64,000 nucleotides of DNA from Cliona cf. orientalis (GCA_963930775.1 OZ005698.1:6144501-6208500), one strand, 5' to 3'; shown: positions 28,644 through 40,767, counted from the first letter of the stretch. Translations and numbers: made by a program. Notes: generated from the letters alone by a model not told the origin.

Positions 28644-29197
28644 AGTTGTCGGCACGAAAATCGCCAGATCTCGCATTCTAGGCATTAATTTTATGCGTGC
28701 TGTAAGCACAACCAATCGGTAGATATCGGTGAAAAACTGGTTTGTACGCGCTTCGAATTGCTCAAAAAGGCTTACTAGTGCTACAAATCGTGCATTTTCT
28801 GTTCAGCATGCCTGTGGTTTATCGACCACACCCACTCCTTAACATAATACCCCGGTAATATAGCGGGAAACTTTCGAGGGAGAAAACTTTCACGAATTTC
28901 GCGATTTTTCAGCCATCCGCGAAAGTTTTCTCCACGAAATTCTAGGCATGCCACACCCATTATGCGACCTGTTTTAACATTCCGCGAAAGTTTTCTCCGC
29001 GAAATGCTCCTTTCCTATCGATCCGCGAAAGTTTTCTCCCTCGAAAATTTCCCGCTATACGGAAGTATGCTGATGCGACTGCGCATGCTCAAGCTGCGTG
29101 TTGGAAAGGGTCGTCTAGTCATGAAACAGCTATACCTCTGAGTGTTGCAATACTACGCTACAGAGCGCGCGGGGTATGTGCTCTACAGAGCTCTAGT
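28644..29197 (+). mobile_element. Repeat X copy with a nested MITE
   Basis: X blocks (CCAATCGGTAGATATCGG, CTTACTAGTGCTAC, ACTGCGCATGCTCAAGC) are in the same order as at 22534-22910, ending CTACAGAGCTCTAGT at 29197. The order is broken at about 28847-29065 by a MITE. The left border is ragged and lacks the near-palindrome. It lies 281 bp upstream of the GT14 copy 2 ATG. Confidence 0.75.
28847..29065. mobile_element. MITE of the TATAGCGGGAAA family
   Basis: The ends TATAGCGGGAAACTTTCG and CGAAAATTTCCCGCTATA are inverted. The interior carries several CCGCGAAAGTTTTCTCC units. It is inserted in repeat X. The same family is at 41722 and 42337-42441. Confidence 0.8.
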
Positions 29198-29478
29198 TTG
29201 TGGGGGGCATTGGATGTTGCTACCATAATATTAAATAATAACCCGACTCCGGTGTTGCCAATAGCGGGGCCCGGAGGTGGCTCGATCCCGTAATCCGGAG
29301 TCCGGACCGGGCTTATTAAAAGAATTCGGGATCCGTAATCCTTGGTGTATCGGAGTGATCCTCTCGGCAACCATAGATAGGTGCATTATACCCTAGCACG
29401 AGGAAGCATCTCCTGCCACGGTGCTGTGTCGGTAGCATTGACTTCGCGCAAATTCGAAGCTATAATATATCTATCAAT

Positions 29479-32400
29479 ATGAACGTTTCACAGTGTCGTG
29501 GTAGCAAATTATTCATTGTTACTATGATTTTTCTGTTCTCGTCTGCAATCATTTCATTCTGGATTTTCTCAAAAAAATTACCATCAAGAAGAGCTGACAA
29601 AGAAGCCAAAACCAACATTGTATCCAATTGCAATTTCTCTTCCCGTCACCTATCAATGGTTTCTCATTTGGACAACCTGACTCAAAATCACAGTATCCAT
29701 GTCATTATCAAAAATGCCACTAGTTTTCATCAGACTGAACACAAGAAACGTAAAGCATCCGTAACCTCACAACATAAAACTACCCTGTCATCAAAGTTCA
29801 ATCATTCTGAGGCTCGCACTGAAACCATTTCATTTTGGAACTTTAGTCACTTAAAACCTACTACTACTAGTATCCAAAACAGCTTAGTCTATGATTGCAA
29901 GTTACCTCCAGGAGGGTTTAAGAGCTGGAAAAGTGGTGTTGTGACCAAGTTAACTCCTGATATACATACCAACTGCGCCTTACTCTTCAGAAGAGATGAG
30001 CTTGAAATAGAACGAGTTCAAAATGCTTCTCGTGTCTGGCCAGTAAAGGAGCATGCACTAAAGTTCACAACGTGGGTGAAGGAGCATAACTGCACTCATT
30101 ACAAAGATGAGTTGTTAGATAATCTTTATACCACAAAAGATGAGGTCATGTTTCCCCTTGCATTTGCTTTCATTGTACACAATAATCCATTTCAAGTATT
30201 TCGCTTGATGAAAGCTATCTATCGTCCGCATAATATCTATTGTATACACTATGACCGTAGGTCTTCATATGACATGAAGCTAATCTTCAATAATATTGCT
30301 ATGTGCTTTAACAACATCATAATTGCTAGCAATATTATAGAAGTTCACTGGGGTCATCATTCTCTGATGGACGCTCAAATGCACTGCTTTAGAGATCTTC
30401 TGAGAAACCATCACAAGTATCCATGGCGCTACGTGATCACACTGTGTGGGAAAGAGCTACCGTTGAGAACTAACAGAGAAATAGTACAGCTATTGAAACC
30501 CCTGAAAGGGACATCGGCTATTCGTTCCTTTCCAGTACCTCGATGGGAGTACAAAAGATTCAATATGATTTGGAATAGAACTAAAAGACACTACGTTCCT
30601 ACTCAGATAAGAGCAGAACCAATTCCGTACAACCTGACCATCTACAAGAGTATGGTGTACTTTGCTCTAACTCCAGAGTTCGTGAACTATGTGCTCAACG
30701 ATGAAGTAGCAATCGCTCTATCAAAATTCCTAAAAGATGCCTATATCCCAGAAGAACACTTCTATAGCACTCTTTTCATGATCCAAGGTAAAAATAAGAT
30801 ACTAGCTACAGTACTAATGAATGCACAGGATTGCAGAACCCTCACCGCTATGTGCATGCATGACTCATGCATGTGTAGGTCACTGTCTATATAGCATGTG
30901 ACTTTTGTCTCATGTGTATACCCGTTCAATATCAGGAGTACTAAAGTATAGCTATACCCTGCACCTGAACAGGGTTCTGGTACCGCTTTCTTTAGACTCA
31001 GTTTATGATCTAGGAGTTGGGGGAAGGCACCTGGCTATGTCATATAAACTGAAAAGCCTCTGTGACAAGCTTAAATCTCAGCCGGACGGACAAAAATCGC
31101 CAACCATTGCAGTAACCCTCCGTCTACGCTTTGCGGTGGTGGTTAATAAATCAAGGGTATAGCTACCATACTTGCTCAATCAGACACCGCAGCTACTATT
31201 TATTTCATCATGGTGACCCAAGTTTGCGCAGCATTTATGGTACCTGCCAGAGAGGCAATCTTCAGAGAAATGGTTGTTTGACACCGCTGATCTAGGCCCC
31301 TTTGCTGATGTAGAATTCGAAGAAGGTCAGAGGTTGTTCTAGACTGTTTATCGTGTAGCTACCTGCCATCGAGAACAAATCACGAGGCATGTTCACGTGC
31401 TGTGTGCTTAATAGTAGGCATGGCATGGCTACTATTCAAGAGCGGCGACAGTTTCGTTCAGCACTTCCGAAGGTGCAGCAACTATTCGAGAGCAGCGACT
31501 AATCAAGAGCGGCATCTGATCGAGCAAATACAGTATTTAAAATTAATGATAGGCACCTGGAAAAACTGGCATCCAATAGAATCCTAAATATGCATAGCAC
31601 ATTCCAGAGAGCAGCTATATTATAGCTAGATAATGCGCTACACAATACAATATATAATACCGTAAATCATGAATATTTCATGTCTAAAATATTTCATGCA
31701 CGTTAGATAATTTTCGGACGAACAACCCTGTACCACATTATTGTTAATATTGTGCATGTATTTTCGCACGTTCGATTTTCGCACAAGCTTTGCTGTCCGA
31801 AAATATTTTAACAACGAAATATTTGCAATTTATGGTAATATAGCTATACTGGCCAATGGGATCGTAATTTTGTACCCTCCTCTGCATATATTCACTCAGA
31901 CTATTGCTATAGTATTATAGATTATAATGATTATTATTTCTTTCTACCTTAGGGCTATGGTTATTTGCGGGTACAAATCTTAGCGGATTTTGGAAATAGG
32001 TTTAGAAGATACTCATTTAGCAATTTTTCAAAATTAGCATTCTATTATTCGAAAGGTTGAAAATTTTTAATACAAAATCTGGCAAATCGCTATAATTTTG
32101 CTAAATTTAGTACCCGCAAACAAAAGAGGTATCAAAAATAGGCAATTAAATAATGATTCTTAGAATGAGTAGTATCTAAGCTATAAATTAGATACTAGCA
32201 TGGTCACGATATGATGATATGCACGTTCCTGCCCTAGCTATCACAAGTGCTTTTCTATAGTATAAGTTGTAATTATTATGCTCTCTAAGTACCATGGTAT
32301 TATACCAGTATAGGCTTATACACAAGATTTGTAACATACTGACACGGCTACTGATGATGCCTCAAATCGATAACAAAATGTATCAAGTTGCCAAAATTTT

Positions 32401-33813
32401 GACACCAGGTCTTAGTAATATGAAACACTACTTTCCACTACAGTTGAAAGAAGAATTTTTTATACAGTATCATACATAGTATAATAGCTATGTATAGTGG
32501 GGAAATGAGACTGAACATTGATGATATCTGTTAACTTTAAATCCAAATTGGCCAACATAAAGTTACAGAGAGCTGTGATAACTTTATGTATTACTCTTTG
32601 CTTAGTGTTACTTGTTGAGTGCATGTTGTTGCTTACGTTGCTAGGTGTTGTGTTGTTGCTTTCTCTTATTTGTTATTGTATTCAGTATGCTTTTAATCTA
32701 ATGTAATGTTGCTGGCTATCATTGTACATGTACTATAAGTAACCATAAGGCAGCCACCCACCGATTATATACAGCAGCAAGCAATACTGAGTAATAAAAC
32801 CAACAGATAGCAAGCTAAGTTGCAGCAAGCTAGCAATAGTAAGTGCCAAAATTATAACAAAGAGGAGAGTATCCCTCTTGTAGCACATCCCCGTCAAATG
32901 CCCAAAAAGGACAGTACAAAGGAGTATGTAGCTATATAATATATACCCCCAACACACATGCGTGGCTCTCCAACCAGCCCAACCTAAGCAACCACATCTA
33001 TGATATCTACAATTTTGGAGTGCTCAGAGCTAATCAGTGTTATATACGTTATATACAGCACCTTGGTTGCCACTTTTATAGCCCTTATTGATATTGTTGT
33101 AGCACAATCCTATGAGAAGTACCGTACATTCTAAAAATGTATGTCAATTTTAAATTTGTGCTACAACCAATTAATAATAATACTGTACAAGTGTGATACT
33201 CTCTCGCTTTTACCTTTGCAACAGTAATATATACTAGCAAGCAATGATAAGCAATCCATGAATGATAGAAAGCAACAGCACTAAGCAACAGAACTCAACC
33301 ATAAGCAACAATATTAAGCAATGTGATCCCCCATCTGTATTTCAGGCTTTCATTTGATCTGCTATTAGTCTAAGATCAACTATGCTATCATACCACAAGT
33401 CCCCTGGCCCCTTGGGCCACCCTCTCAGTATTGGGTTGTTTACAGCCATAATTCCTTGATTTCAAGTACAATTCCAGTAGAACTATCTACTTATCCACAC
33501 AGGGGTACCTGGAGGAAATGCCAATATACCACTCTGGCATATTCCTATCGTATCAGAATACATTTGGGTAACTGGACAAAGGAAAACACAATCCAAGCAG
33601 TACTGTAAAAGTGGATACATCATTCATAACATTTGCATCATGACAAGTGCTGATCTCTCTAGTGTGCATAGACAGGTGAATGTTAAAAAGCTGAGAGGAC
33701 CTATGTTCCACAACAAATACTTCATGGAGCGGGACCACACTGTTATGGACTGTCTGGAAGAACAATTGGTAGTAAGAAACAGATTAGAATATGAGAAAGA
33801 TTGCTTAGCTTAA
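29479..33813 (+). CDS. GT14 branching beta-1,6-GlcNAc-transferase-like protein, copy 2
   Basis: Two exons, 29479-30787 and 33503-33813, give 539 residues, with the same intron position and phase as copy 1. The tail and anchor (LFIVTMIFLFSSAIISFWIF) are nearly identical to copy 1. The stem differs by small deletions and substitutions. The Branch domain keeps FPLAFAFIVH, IYCIHYDRRS, ITLCGKELPLRTN and the catalytic-type IPEEHFYSTL. Exon 2 gives PGG and the same Cys-bearing C-terminus, ending at TAA 33811. The last roughly 110 coding bases of exon 1 are identical to copy 1 even at synonymous sites. Both genes look intact, so both could be active Golgi enzymes. It lies 1.46 kb after PARP-A on the same strand. 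Confidence 0.9.
30832..31160. repeat. Repeat Z copy in GT14 copy 2 intron
   Basis: It shares GCAGAACCCTCACC, CATGCATGAC, CGGACGGACAAA and CTACRCTTTGC in order with 40362-40690. It is absent from the copy 1 intron, so it probably inserted after the duplication. Confidence 0.55.
31658..31837. mobile_element. 180-bp MITE with TACCGTAAATC ends
   Basis: The left end TACCGTAAATCATGAATATT is inverted relative to the right end AATATTTGCAATTTATGGTA, and the interior is AT-rich. Located in the GT14 copy 2 intron. Confidence 0.7.
31964..32120. mobile_element. 157-bp MITE with TTTGCGGGTAC ends
   Basis: TTTGCGGGTACAAATCTTAGC-like left end (first 11 bases exact) is inverted relative to GTACCCGCAAA on the right, with GCTAAATTTA inside. 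Located in the GT14 copy 2 intron. Confidence 0.65.
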
Positions 33814-34979
33814 CAGATAATACTAATACTGTCAGTATGTATTCAAGGGCCGACTGAGCCATGCATGTGGCTTGTGTGGTTCGACAAGCCCTTGGCTGTA
33901 TATAAATCACTCACAATAATAATATTATTATGAGAAATCAATGTAATAGTTTTTATATGCATATGGTATTGTTTATAATGTATGTATGTATGTATAGTTG
34001 TACTAACGTTATTTGTGGTGTATGATTGGTATTGTACCCCTTAGTGTGTATTGTAGTACAGCCACAAGCCAGACGTTAGGGAGTAATTTTCTCACCACAA
34101 GTTTACTACAAAAAGCTAAGGTTTATTATCATACACCCTGTAGGTGGGGTGTTATGTTAGCTGTTTTTCCTTTGAGGTCATCTTGGATGATTGGCATGCA
34201 TAACATCATGTAGGTCTTACAGTAGATAGTGATCAAGACAGTTCAGTGATCAGAGAAGCCCGAAGTCAACTTGTGAACCACTGAACTGTTGAGATAGAGT
34301 ACTATAACCCAATGGGTATGCACTACTGAGTGTCTATAGTATGGAATAAATAAAGAAGTACAATTACAAGGTACAAACCACAGCTAGCATACACCACTAC
34401 AATGGACATGATTTCCCTTAGTCTATCGAGCTAGACCCTTCCTTGCGCTTGTATTGTACGCGTGGGGGGATTTCCCTAAACTGCTACCCAATACGTATAT
34501 ACCTATGAATTAAGGTATGTATGTATGTAAGTATAATTATTTTCTGTAGCTATATACTGGGAAGAGGAAAGCGATATGATAGTCTTGAAAGTTTACAAGC
34601 AACATGGATCTGGTACACTAACAAGTTTGCGGTCGAATTTAAACATAGTGTCAGATGGGGACATGATCAATGGACTTCATTGTGATCATCTGTGCATGTG
34701 GTATATCTGTACATATTTTCGACTATTTACAGTTTTTTGTCTACTTAATTTCAGCATAGGATCAGTTATCAGTTGAAAGGATCACAATTATGTGCAATAT
34801 AATAATATCTGTTATTAATAGGTTTATAACTACCCTATACATAGTTTCTTTACTATTGTTCTGATTTGTATTTCAGTTATACTTCCCAAAATTAATGATA
34901 AGAATAATGTACAATAGCTAATCTACAACAATAAAATATTTTGAAGAGTATGTATATAGCCTGAGTGTATATAGAACTG
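33814..34979. other. Intergenic 3' flank of GT14 copy 2 and of the beta-helix gene
   Basis: Convergent 3' ends meet here. The left 700 bp are collinear with 10440-11950. No exon was found. Polyadenylation-type AATAAA occurs near 34345 (plus). Confidence 0.5.
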
Positions 34980-37900
34980 TTAAAACTGCTGAAGCAGTGA
35001 CTCTCGTAAGTTTACAGAAGTGTACGACTTTATGCCTAGTTGAAATTGCCTCTTGCTTTTCATCACCTCTGCTTTATCATTCTCATCATCTTCTGAGCAA
35101 GTTCCCAGTAGTGAAACCTCAGTTGATGTGGGTGTCGCTGTCTGACATGTAGCCTTATGATTAATAATCTGTTCCTTACTGCATAATTTCCTTCTCATGA
35201 TCATGTAAACTTTATGCTTGAGCTCTAAGGAGAATCTCTTATACCATATCCACTTGGCTAGTGCACAGTGTATGTGGTAAACTAGAATAAGTATGAACAA
35301 CAATAGTGCCACACCAACTGAAATATAGGCAGACATTCTCTGATTTGATGAATTTCCTATCAAGTAAAAGTTGGCAAGTGAGAAGGCCAAGAGGTTAGCA
35401 TAGCTTACAATTTCAACGAAATCCAAAAGCTTCCATTTATACAGTTTATCACAGAGGCTTGCCTTTAGCAAGAGCATAAATGTAAGAAAACATCCTATGA
35501 TTAAAAGACTATACTGGCTATTTTTTGACATGTCAATTTCCAGCTGAAAATTAATGACTATACGTACAAACAAGAGCAGACCAGTCCAATAGCGATACTT
35601 CGGCTGATAGGGGGCATGATATGCATCCATAAAGGAATTGAGCTTTGTGTTCCTTATCCATCTGAGTAGCCTTGTGCTGGGAGCTCTAAGAAGCCATTGC
35701 CACGAGAAGAGAATAATTGTATACACAAGGCCAGCTACAACTAGTGCTGTGGCGAATAGCAATAGAGGGATGTGCTTTCCTTGGAAATATTCAACACTAG
35801 CATCAGGTCGCCAGACAATTTGATACGAGCCATCAGGGTACTTAATAATTGCCCCCATGAACATGACTATTATGCTGCGGAAGATGAAAGTGTAAGAGAG
35901 AAGGATGAGTGTGGCTAGAGTTGCCACAGGGTTTCTTCTGCCAAGAAGAGTTGAGAATTTTGATGAATACTTGCTGCCTATTATGATAACGATTACCAAG
36001 ATTATCAAGTATGTTGGGAATAGAAGCTTCATCCATACTTTAGCATACGCATCCATGCCAGAGAAGTAGCACTGATCGAAGCTCAGTTCAGTGTTCAGCA
36101 ACTGGATGAATACTATAAAGAAATTTTGCTTTTCAAACGGCAAAAAGATTCGATTATGAGCTTGAATAATGTTTGCATAGAATATTAGCCCATTCATTGT
36201 CCCAACAGCCACGGTTAGATCCAGAGATAGGATTAAGGCCACCACTAAAATTCCAAAGATTATCCCGGCTATAAGCTTTAAAACAAGCATTCCACGCCAT
36301 GTTTCTGGGCAGCGCAAGCAACGAGAAGTAGCAGTAGACAAGCTTAGTCCAGATTTACATACTCCACAAAGTACTCCAGTACGATTAAAATTACATTGTG
36401 AATCAGCTCCTTGAGATTCATTGAAATTGACTATAGCACTATCAGCAGGAAGACAGTAGTCATAGGGACAGTTTTCATTGATAATATATCCTCCAATGTT
36501 ATCATCGTAGCCTATCCAGTAATATCCTTTTCTCTTAAATGATACAGAATGATATACTGTGACATAAGGTTGTAATCTTGAGTCACATATGCACTTACAC
36601 TTATGATACTTTATTACGGGGGTAAAGCCTATTGGACAAGTGCAATTATCGAAATGTACTACTGCTGTTCTTTTTGAGAGTCCCAAATCTTTGCATAAAC
36701 CTGTACTAGCATGCAAATTGAGCTCTGCCGAATCATTGGGCGATGAAATACTGAGCGTGATGTTAGCACAACCGCTAGAAATAGAGTGCATAATCTGTCC
36801 CTCTCCAAGTAGGTCTGTCTCTGCTACTGTGGAATGAATAGTTGCACAAACTGGGTGGTTAACTTGATCTACTGCAACTATTGTAATGGTGAAGTTTCTT
36901 CCCTTCTGAGCATGGAGATATGGCTCATAACTACAGTTAGCCTCTAAATCATCCCGACAAAAGCAGATGCGGACCGCATTGGATGCAATTCGATTGTCAT
37001 TCCTATCTTGAATCAACGTGAGTCCACTTTCATTCATGAAATAAGTCAGTCCATCAATCCTATGATCCACATGAGTATTCACATAAATATCTGATTCTAT
37101 ATTTACAGTACATCTGTCAAGCAATCCGCCATACAAAATTTCTCCAGCTTGAGCTGAATTATTAACAAATGTTATGTGATGATCAGCTTTCCTGCTTTGT
37201 GTTACGGTATTGAATGTTTGCAAAAAACATTCAGATTTTGTCACAAAGTGAGTGGTAGCTGTACTATTGCATACTCCAGGATAACCTCCGTCATCTACAA
37301 AGATTGCTCCTCCATTCTGTAAAGCTGTATTATTGATAAATGATATATTGTAGTAGTAGTCACGATCATCTAAACCACTGATACGAGAGTTCATCTCTAA
37401 GCACACACCACCTCCATTCATGGCCGAATTATTTTCTATTGTTAAAGAACTACAATTGCATGGTAACCTATGCCACATGGGACTTCGTAGGATTATTAGA
37501 GAACTTATGGCATGAATGGCTCCACCACTTTCATTCACTTTGTTGTCCAGAAATGCACAATGTCCATAACAGGTAAATTTAGTAAGGGATAAATAAGCAC
37601 CTCCACCACTGTATGCTGTATTATTAGCTACAACTAATTTTCCACGTATTGAAATCTTACTCTCTGATAAATGGAGAGCACCTCCTGACTTTCGCGAGTG
37701 ATTATCCAAAAATGAAGTTGTTCCATTGTAGATTTGGATACGACTATGAATGCTTGTTACTGTTCCTTCGGGGTGTAAATGCTGTTTATTTTTTTTATTG
37801 TATGTTTGCATGCAGTTCTTGAAGATGTTTTCTCCATGAAATTCGACATGGCTGTTCATTAGCAAGAATGATCCTTCATTGTTTGAGAACATGTTTCCAC

Positions 37901-38846
37901 CTGTGATGTTCGTAGAAGTTTTGGCAAAAACTACTACACTGAAAGTGCCAACATTTTCAGAAATGCTGGTTCTACCAATCGAAATATTGCATGTTGTGGC
38001 CATTAAAATTACCCGCCTTGTGTTATTGTTGATGGTACTGTTATTGAGATTCAGGGTAGAAGTAATAAGCATTACTAGTGGTAGGTGATGTTTATGCCTA
38101 CCTGGAGGTGGAATAATAGCAGTGTTGTTGCAAATTTTAGTATTACTGATGTTTACAATACTTCTTTCCTTGCTGTGTAACACTCCACACCATAGAGCTT
38201 TGAAGACGCTACCTTGCACTGAGATGTAACTAGAGTGAGATGCAATCATAAACTTTTCTGGACGCGTATGATTACAATAACCCTGCAATGTTGTATCGAT
38301 TTTGTGCGAAATAAAGGTACTTTCTACTATAGTGGCATTGCTGTCCATGAGGCTTAACAAGGTGTACATGTTACAGTTACTGTAATTATTCTGATTTTGG
38401 TCTTGAAATTTGCAGGATCGTATGTAGATATTGTCAACTGATTTGATTTTGATTCCTTCACATGACAGAAATCCTAAATGTTTTATATCGATAAGTTGTG
38501 CATTTGAAAACATAATATTCACTGAGCTGTTGCTGCACGTGATAGAAGTCGTCTCGTGAGAGATACCGGAGAGCATTATAAGGTTTGTTACTTCATTGAT
38601 TTCTAAATGTAAGTCTAAATGATGGTTTCCTGGCAGAAATGTCAGATTTAAGCACGAATGATTCGTGATGTACATATCCATTGCAAATTGATTCAAAGTT
38701 TGGCAATTCTCTAACTGCATTGGACAGTCAATACTTTCTGAAGGAATAACTGTGACATACTGATACCTGTCACAGCATGATGCAACGTACACATATAGCA
38801 ATAGGACTGCAAAAGGAGTTGATTGACTGAGCTGAAATGATTCCAT
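34980..38846 (-). CDS. Large beta-helix ectodomain protein with 7-9 membrane segments
   Basis: A single exon of 1,288 residues; ATG at 38846 is the first in-frame methionine before a hydrophobic signal peptide (PFAVLLLYVYVASCC). The ectodomain (about 30-735) is Asn-rich with many N-glycosylation sites. It carries parallel beta-helix repeats with the FxxN and GGA(I/L/V) motifs known from chlamydial polymorphic membrane proteins (FLDN...SGGAL, FINNTALQNGGAI). A Cys-rich segment (about 735-845) ends in GVCKSGLSLS...CLRCP. Then come 7-9 hydrophobic segments between about 853 and 1195, and a charged tail of about 90 residues with the acidic motif CSEDDEND. Family knowledge: pectin-lyase-fold proteins of this type are abundant in sponge predictions, function unknown. 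A receptor or channel-like surface role is inference. A relic of its 3' end lies at 13772-13955. Confidence 0.88.
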   Translation of the reverse strand: MESFQLSQSTPFAVLLLYVYVASCCDRYQYVTVIPSESIDCPMQLENCQTLNQFAMDMYITNHSCLNLTFLPGNHHLDLHLEINEVTNLIMLSGISHETTSITCSNSSVNIMFSNAQLIDIKHLGFLSCEGIKIKSVDNIYIRSCKFQDQNQNNYSNCNMYTLLSLMDSNATIVESTFISHKIDTTLQGYCNHTRPEKFMIASHSSYISVQGSVFKALWCGVLHSKERSIVNISNTKICNNTAIIPPPGRHKHHLPLVMLITSTLNLNNSTINNNTRRVILMATTCNISIGRTSISENVGTFSVVVFAKTSTNITGGNMFSNNEGSFLLMNSHVEFHGENIFKNCMQTYNKKNKQHLHPEGTVTSIHSRIQIYNGTTSFLDNHSRKSGGALHLSESKISIRGKLVVANNTAYSGGGAYLSLTKFTCYGHCAFLDNKVNESGGAIHAISSLIILRSPMWHRLPCNCSSLTIENNSAMNGGGVCLEMNSRISGLDDRDYYYNISFINNTALQNGGAIFVDDGGYPGVCNSTATTHFVTKSECFLQTFNTVTQSRKADHHITFVNNSAQAGEILYGGLLDRCTVNIESDIYVNTHVDHRIDGLTYFMNESGLTLIQDRNDNRIASNAVRICFCRDDLEANCSYEPYLHAQKGRNFTITIVAVDQVNHPVCATIHSTVAETDLLGEGQIMHSISSGCANITLSISSPNDSAELNLHASTGLCKDLGLSKRTAVVHFDNCTCPIGFTPVIKYHKCKCICDSRLQPYVTVYHSVSFKRKGYYWIGYDDNIGGYIINENCPYDYCLPADSAIVNFNESQGADSQCNFNRTGVLCGVCKSGLSLSTATSRCLRCPETWRGMLVLKLIAGIIFGILVVALILSLDLTVAVGTMNGLIFYANIIQAHNRIFLPFEKQNFFIVFIQLLNTELSFDQCYFSGMDAYAKVWMKLLFPTYLIILVIVIIIGSKYSSKFSTLLGRRNPVATLATLILLSYTFIFRSIIVMFMGAIIKYPDGSYQIVWRPDASVEYFQGKHIPLLLFATALVVAGLVYTIILFSWQWLLRAPSTRLLRWIRNTKLNSFMDAYHAPYQPKYRYWTGLLLFVRIVINFQLEIDMSKNSQYSLLIIGCFLTFMLLLKASLCDKLYKWKLLDFVEIVSYANLLAFSLANFYLIGNSSNQRMSAYISVGVALLLFILILVYHIHCALAKWIWYKRFSLELKHKVYMIMRRKLCSKEQIINHKATCQTATPTSTEVSLLGTCSEDDENDKAEVMKSKRQFQLGIKSYTSVNLRESLLQQF

Positions 38847-38911
38847 TGAATTCAACCCTTTTTTACAGTACCCGGTCCTACCTTTCTCAATTCCTATCGA
38901 TAGCTAATCAA

Positions 38912-39993
38912 CTGAGTGATAAATTCACGGATTGATAGTCTATATATGAATAGCTCTTAAATTTAGATCTAGCTATTTTAGCCGCTTATGGTGCTGTTTA
39001 CCTATTTGCATAATCACGAATTATTGGGAAAATTGTATCATTTTCAGTTTTTTAAAATCTTTTAGCAACATCATCGGTCATGATAGTCATCATAGTTATT
39101 AAAAACAAGTTGATCATTTATTAAACTAATGTGGCTTGCCTCAGTTACATACTGGCACTACCTGTCAGCCCATGTAGTCAAGTTAATTATTATCCATAAT
39201 AATTATTATTATTATTACAAAAACAAAGAAAGATTCTCTATGCTAGGTGGCAACTTACCTCAACTTAGCTACCGTTGTTTCGACTAGATGCTCTAGGAGC
39301 TGATTTATAATTACTGAGCTAAAATGATCCCACAGACATACTTTACCATTTACAGATAGCTCTAGCTCAGAACTGAATGATGATTGACACTCAATATGGT
39401 GATTAGGGGCTGAGTGATAAATTCATGTATTGATAGATGCATTAAAATTTAAATATAGATAGCTCTTAGATGTAGCTATTTTAGCTGCTTTAATAATAAT
39501 ATGGTGTTGTTTATCCATTTGCATAATCATGAACTATTGGGAATATTAGACCATTTTCAGTTTTAATTTTTAGCTAGCTAGCTACATCATTAGATCATAA
39601 TAATCGCCATGCAAAAACAAGTGGATCAAGTTTATTAAACTAATGTGAGTTGGATCAGATCATAATAATCACCATGAATCAGACAGTAAAAACAAGTGGA
39701 TCATTTATTAAACTAATGTGGGTTGCTTCAGTTGCATACTGGCACTACCTGTTGGCATCCAATGTAGTCAAGTTAATTACTATCCGTATAACGAAGATTC
39801 TCTGTGCCAGGTGGCAAATTACTCAACTTAGCTACCAGTGTTTCAGCTCTGGTAGCTAGCTAGGTGCTCGATCTAGGAGCTGATTTGCTGAGCTAATAAT
39901 TTAATGATCCCACTGAATTTTCTTACTATTATTTACAGATAGCTCAGAATTAGCTAATTGAATGATGATTGACACTCAATACGGTGATTAAGA
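38912..39993. repeat. Tandem duplication upstream of the beta-helix gene
   Basis: Two direct units of about 500-580 bp (38912-39410 and 39411-39993) both open with CTGAGTGATAAATTCA and close with GACACTCAATA and CGGTGATTA-like sequence. Unit 2 has an extra local repeat at about 39630-39720 (AAAACAAGTGGATCA twice). The array begins 66 bp upstream of the beta-helix gene ATG, so it probably spans its 5' UTR or promoter. No ORF is present. Confidence 0.8.
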
Positions 39994-40361
39994 GCTACTA
40001 GTACTGTGAATATTAAATTATTATTACACATGTGCAAAATTGAATATTGTTCTTGTTCAATCCCAAACTTGTCATAGCTAATTAAACGGCTTGAACACCA
40101 CTTCACTCAGATTGAGCCTTGGATTTAATGGCAGCCTCAGTCACACTGAGCTCTAGTGACTAGATCCGGCTAATGGTAGCTAGCTACATGTCACTGGCGG
40201 GGCTGGGCTAGCTCAGGAAGTCAGATCTACACTCAGCCTTCTATATATCATATCTGAACCTGAGCATGGCCTGAGTCTGCGCATGTTTCAATGGGTTCAA
40301 TATGGTTGAACCATGTTCCGACAAACCCAGACTCCTGCAATGAATGCACTTGAGTGCAGAA

Positions 40362-40690
40362 CCCTCACCATTACATGCATGACATTGTATGACTCACTGC
40401 ATTGACAACTGACCCGGAGCAACTGAGGCACAAAAAATTAATTGTAATCCGGGTCATGTACCTGAGGTAATAGCATGATGTAAACACAGACGGGCAACAA
40501 TTGCCACACTATAGCTCAGCCTACTGCCCTGACATGACCACTATTCCTTTATGTCTGATTTACCTCGAATGCGTACTTTCTCTCTCTGACGACCCTTACC
40601 ATTTAGCAAGTGGTTGCGCGGGTACAGACGGACGGACAAACGTAACCCAGCTCCGCCTACACTTTGCTGCGAGGGTTCATCTACTGGTAG
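40362..40690. repeat. Repeat Z copy
   Basis: Same order of motifs as 30832-31160: GCAGAACCCTCACC, CATGCATGACA, CGGACGGACAAAC, CTACACTTTGC, then GAGGGTTC. The ends AACCCTC and GAGGGTT are short inverted repeats. It lies just upstream of the RPC9 gene. Confidence 0.55.
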
Positions 40691-40767
40691 ATGACGTGCA
40701 TTATTTAGAATCTTTGCCCCCGGATCACAGTGCAGAGAGCTAGTCTGGGTGCCAGTACAGAAAATAA

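Larger units (their letters stand above)
29409..34500. repeat. Segmental duplication, right block
   Basis: Direct counterpart of 5328-11960. It carries GT14 copy 2 with its intron and 3' flank and leads straight into the intact beta-helix gene, whose 3' end also has a relic counterpart (13772-13955). The two blocks are about 24 kb apart in the same orientation. Confidence 0.75.
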
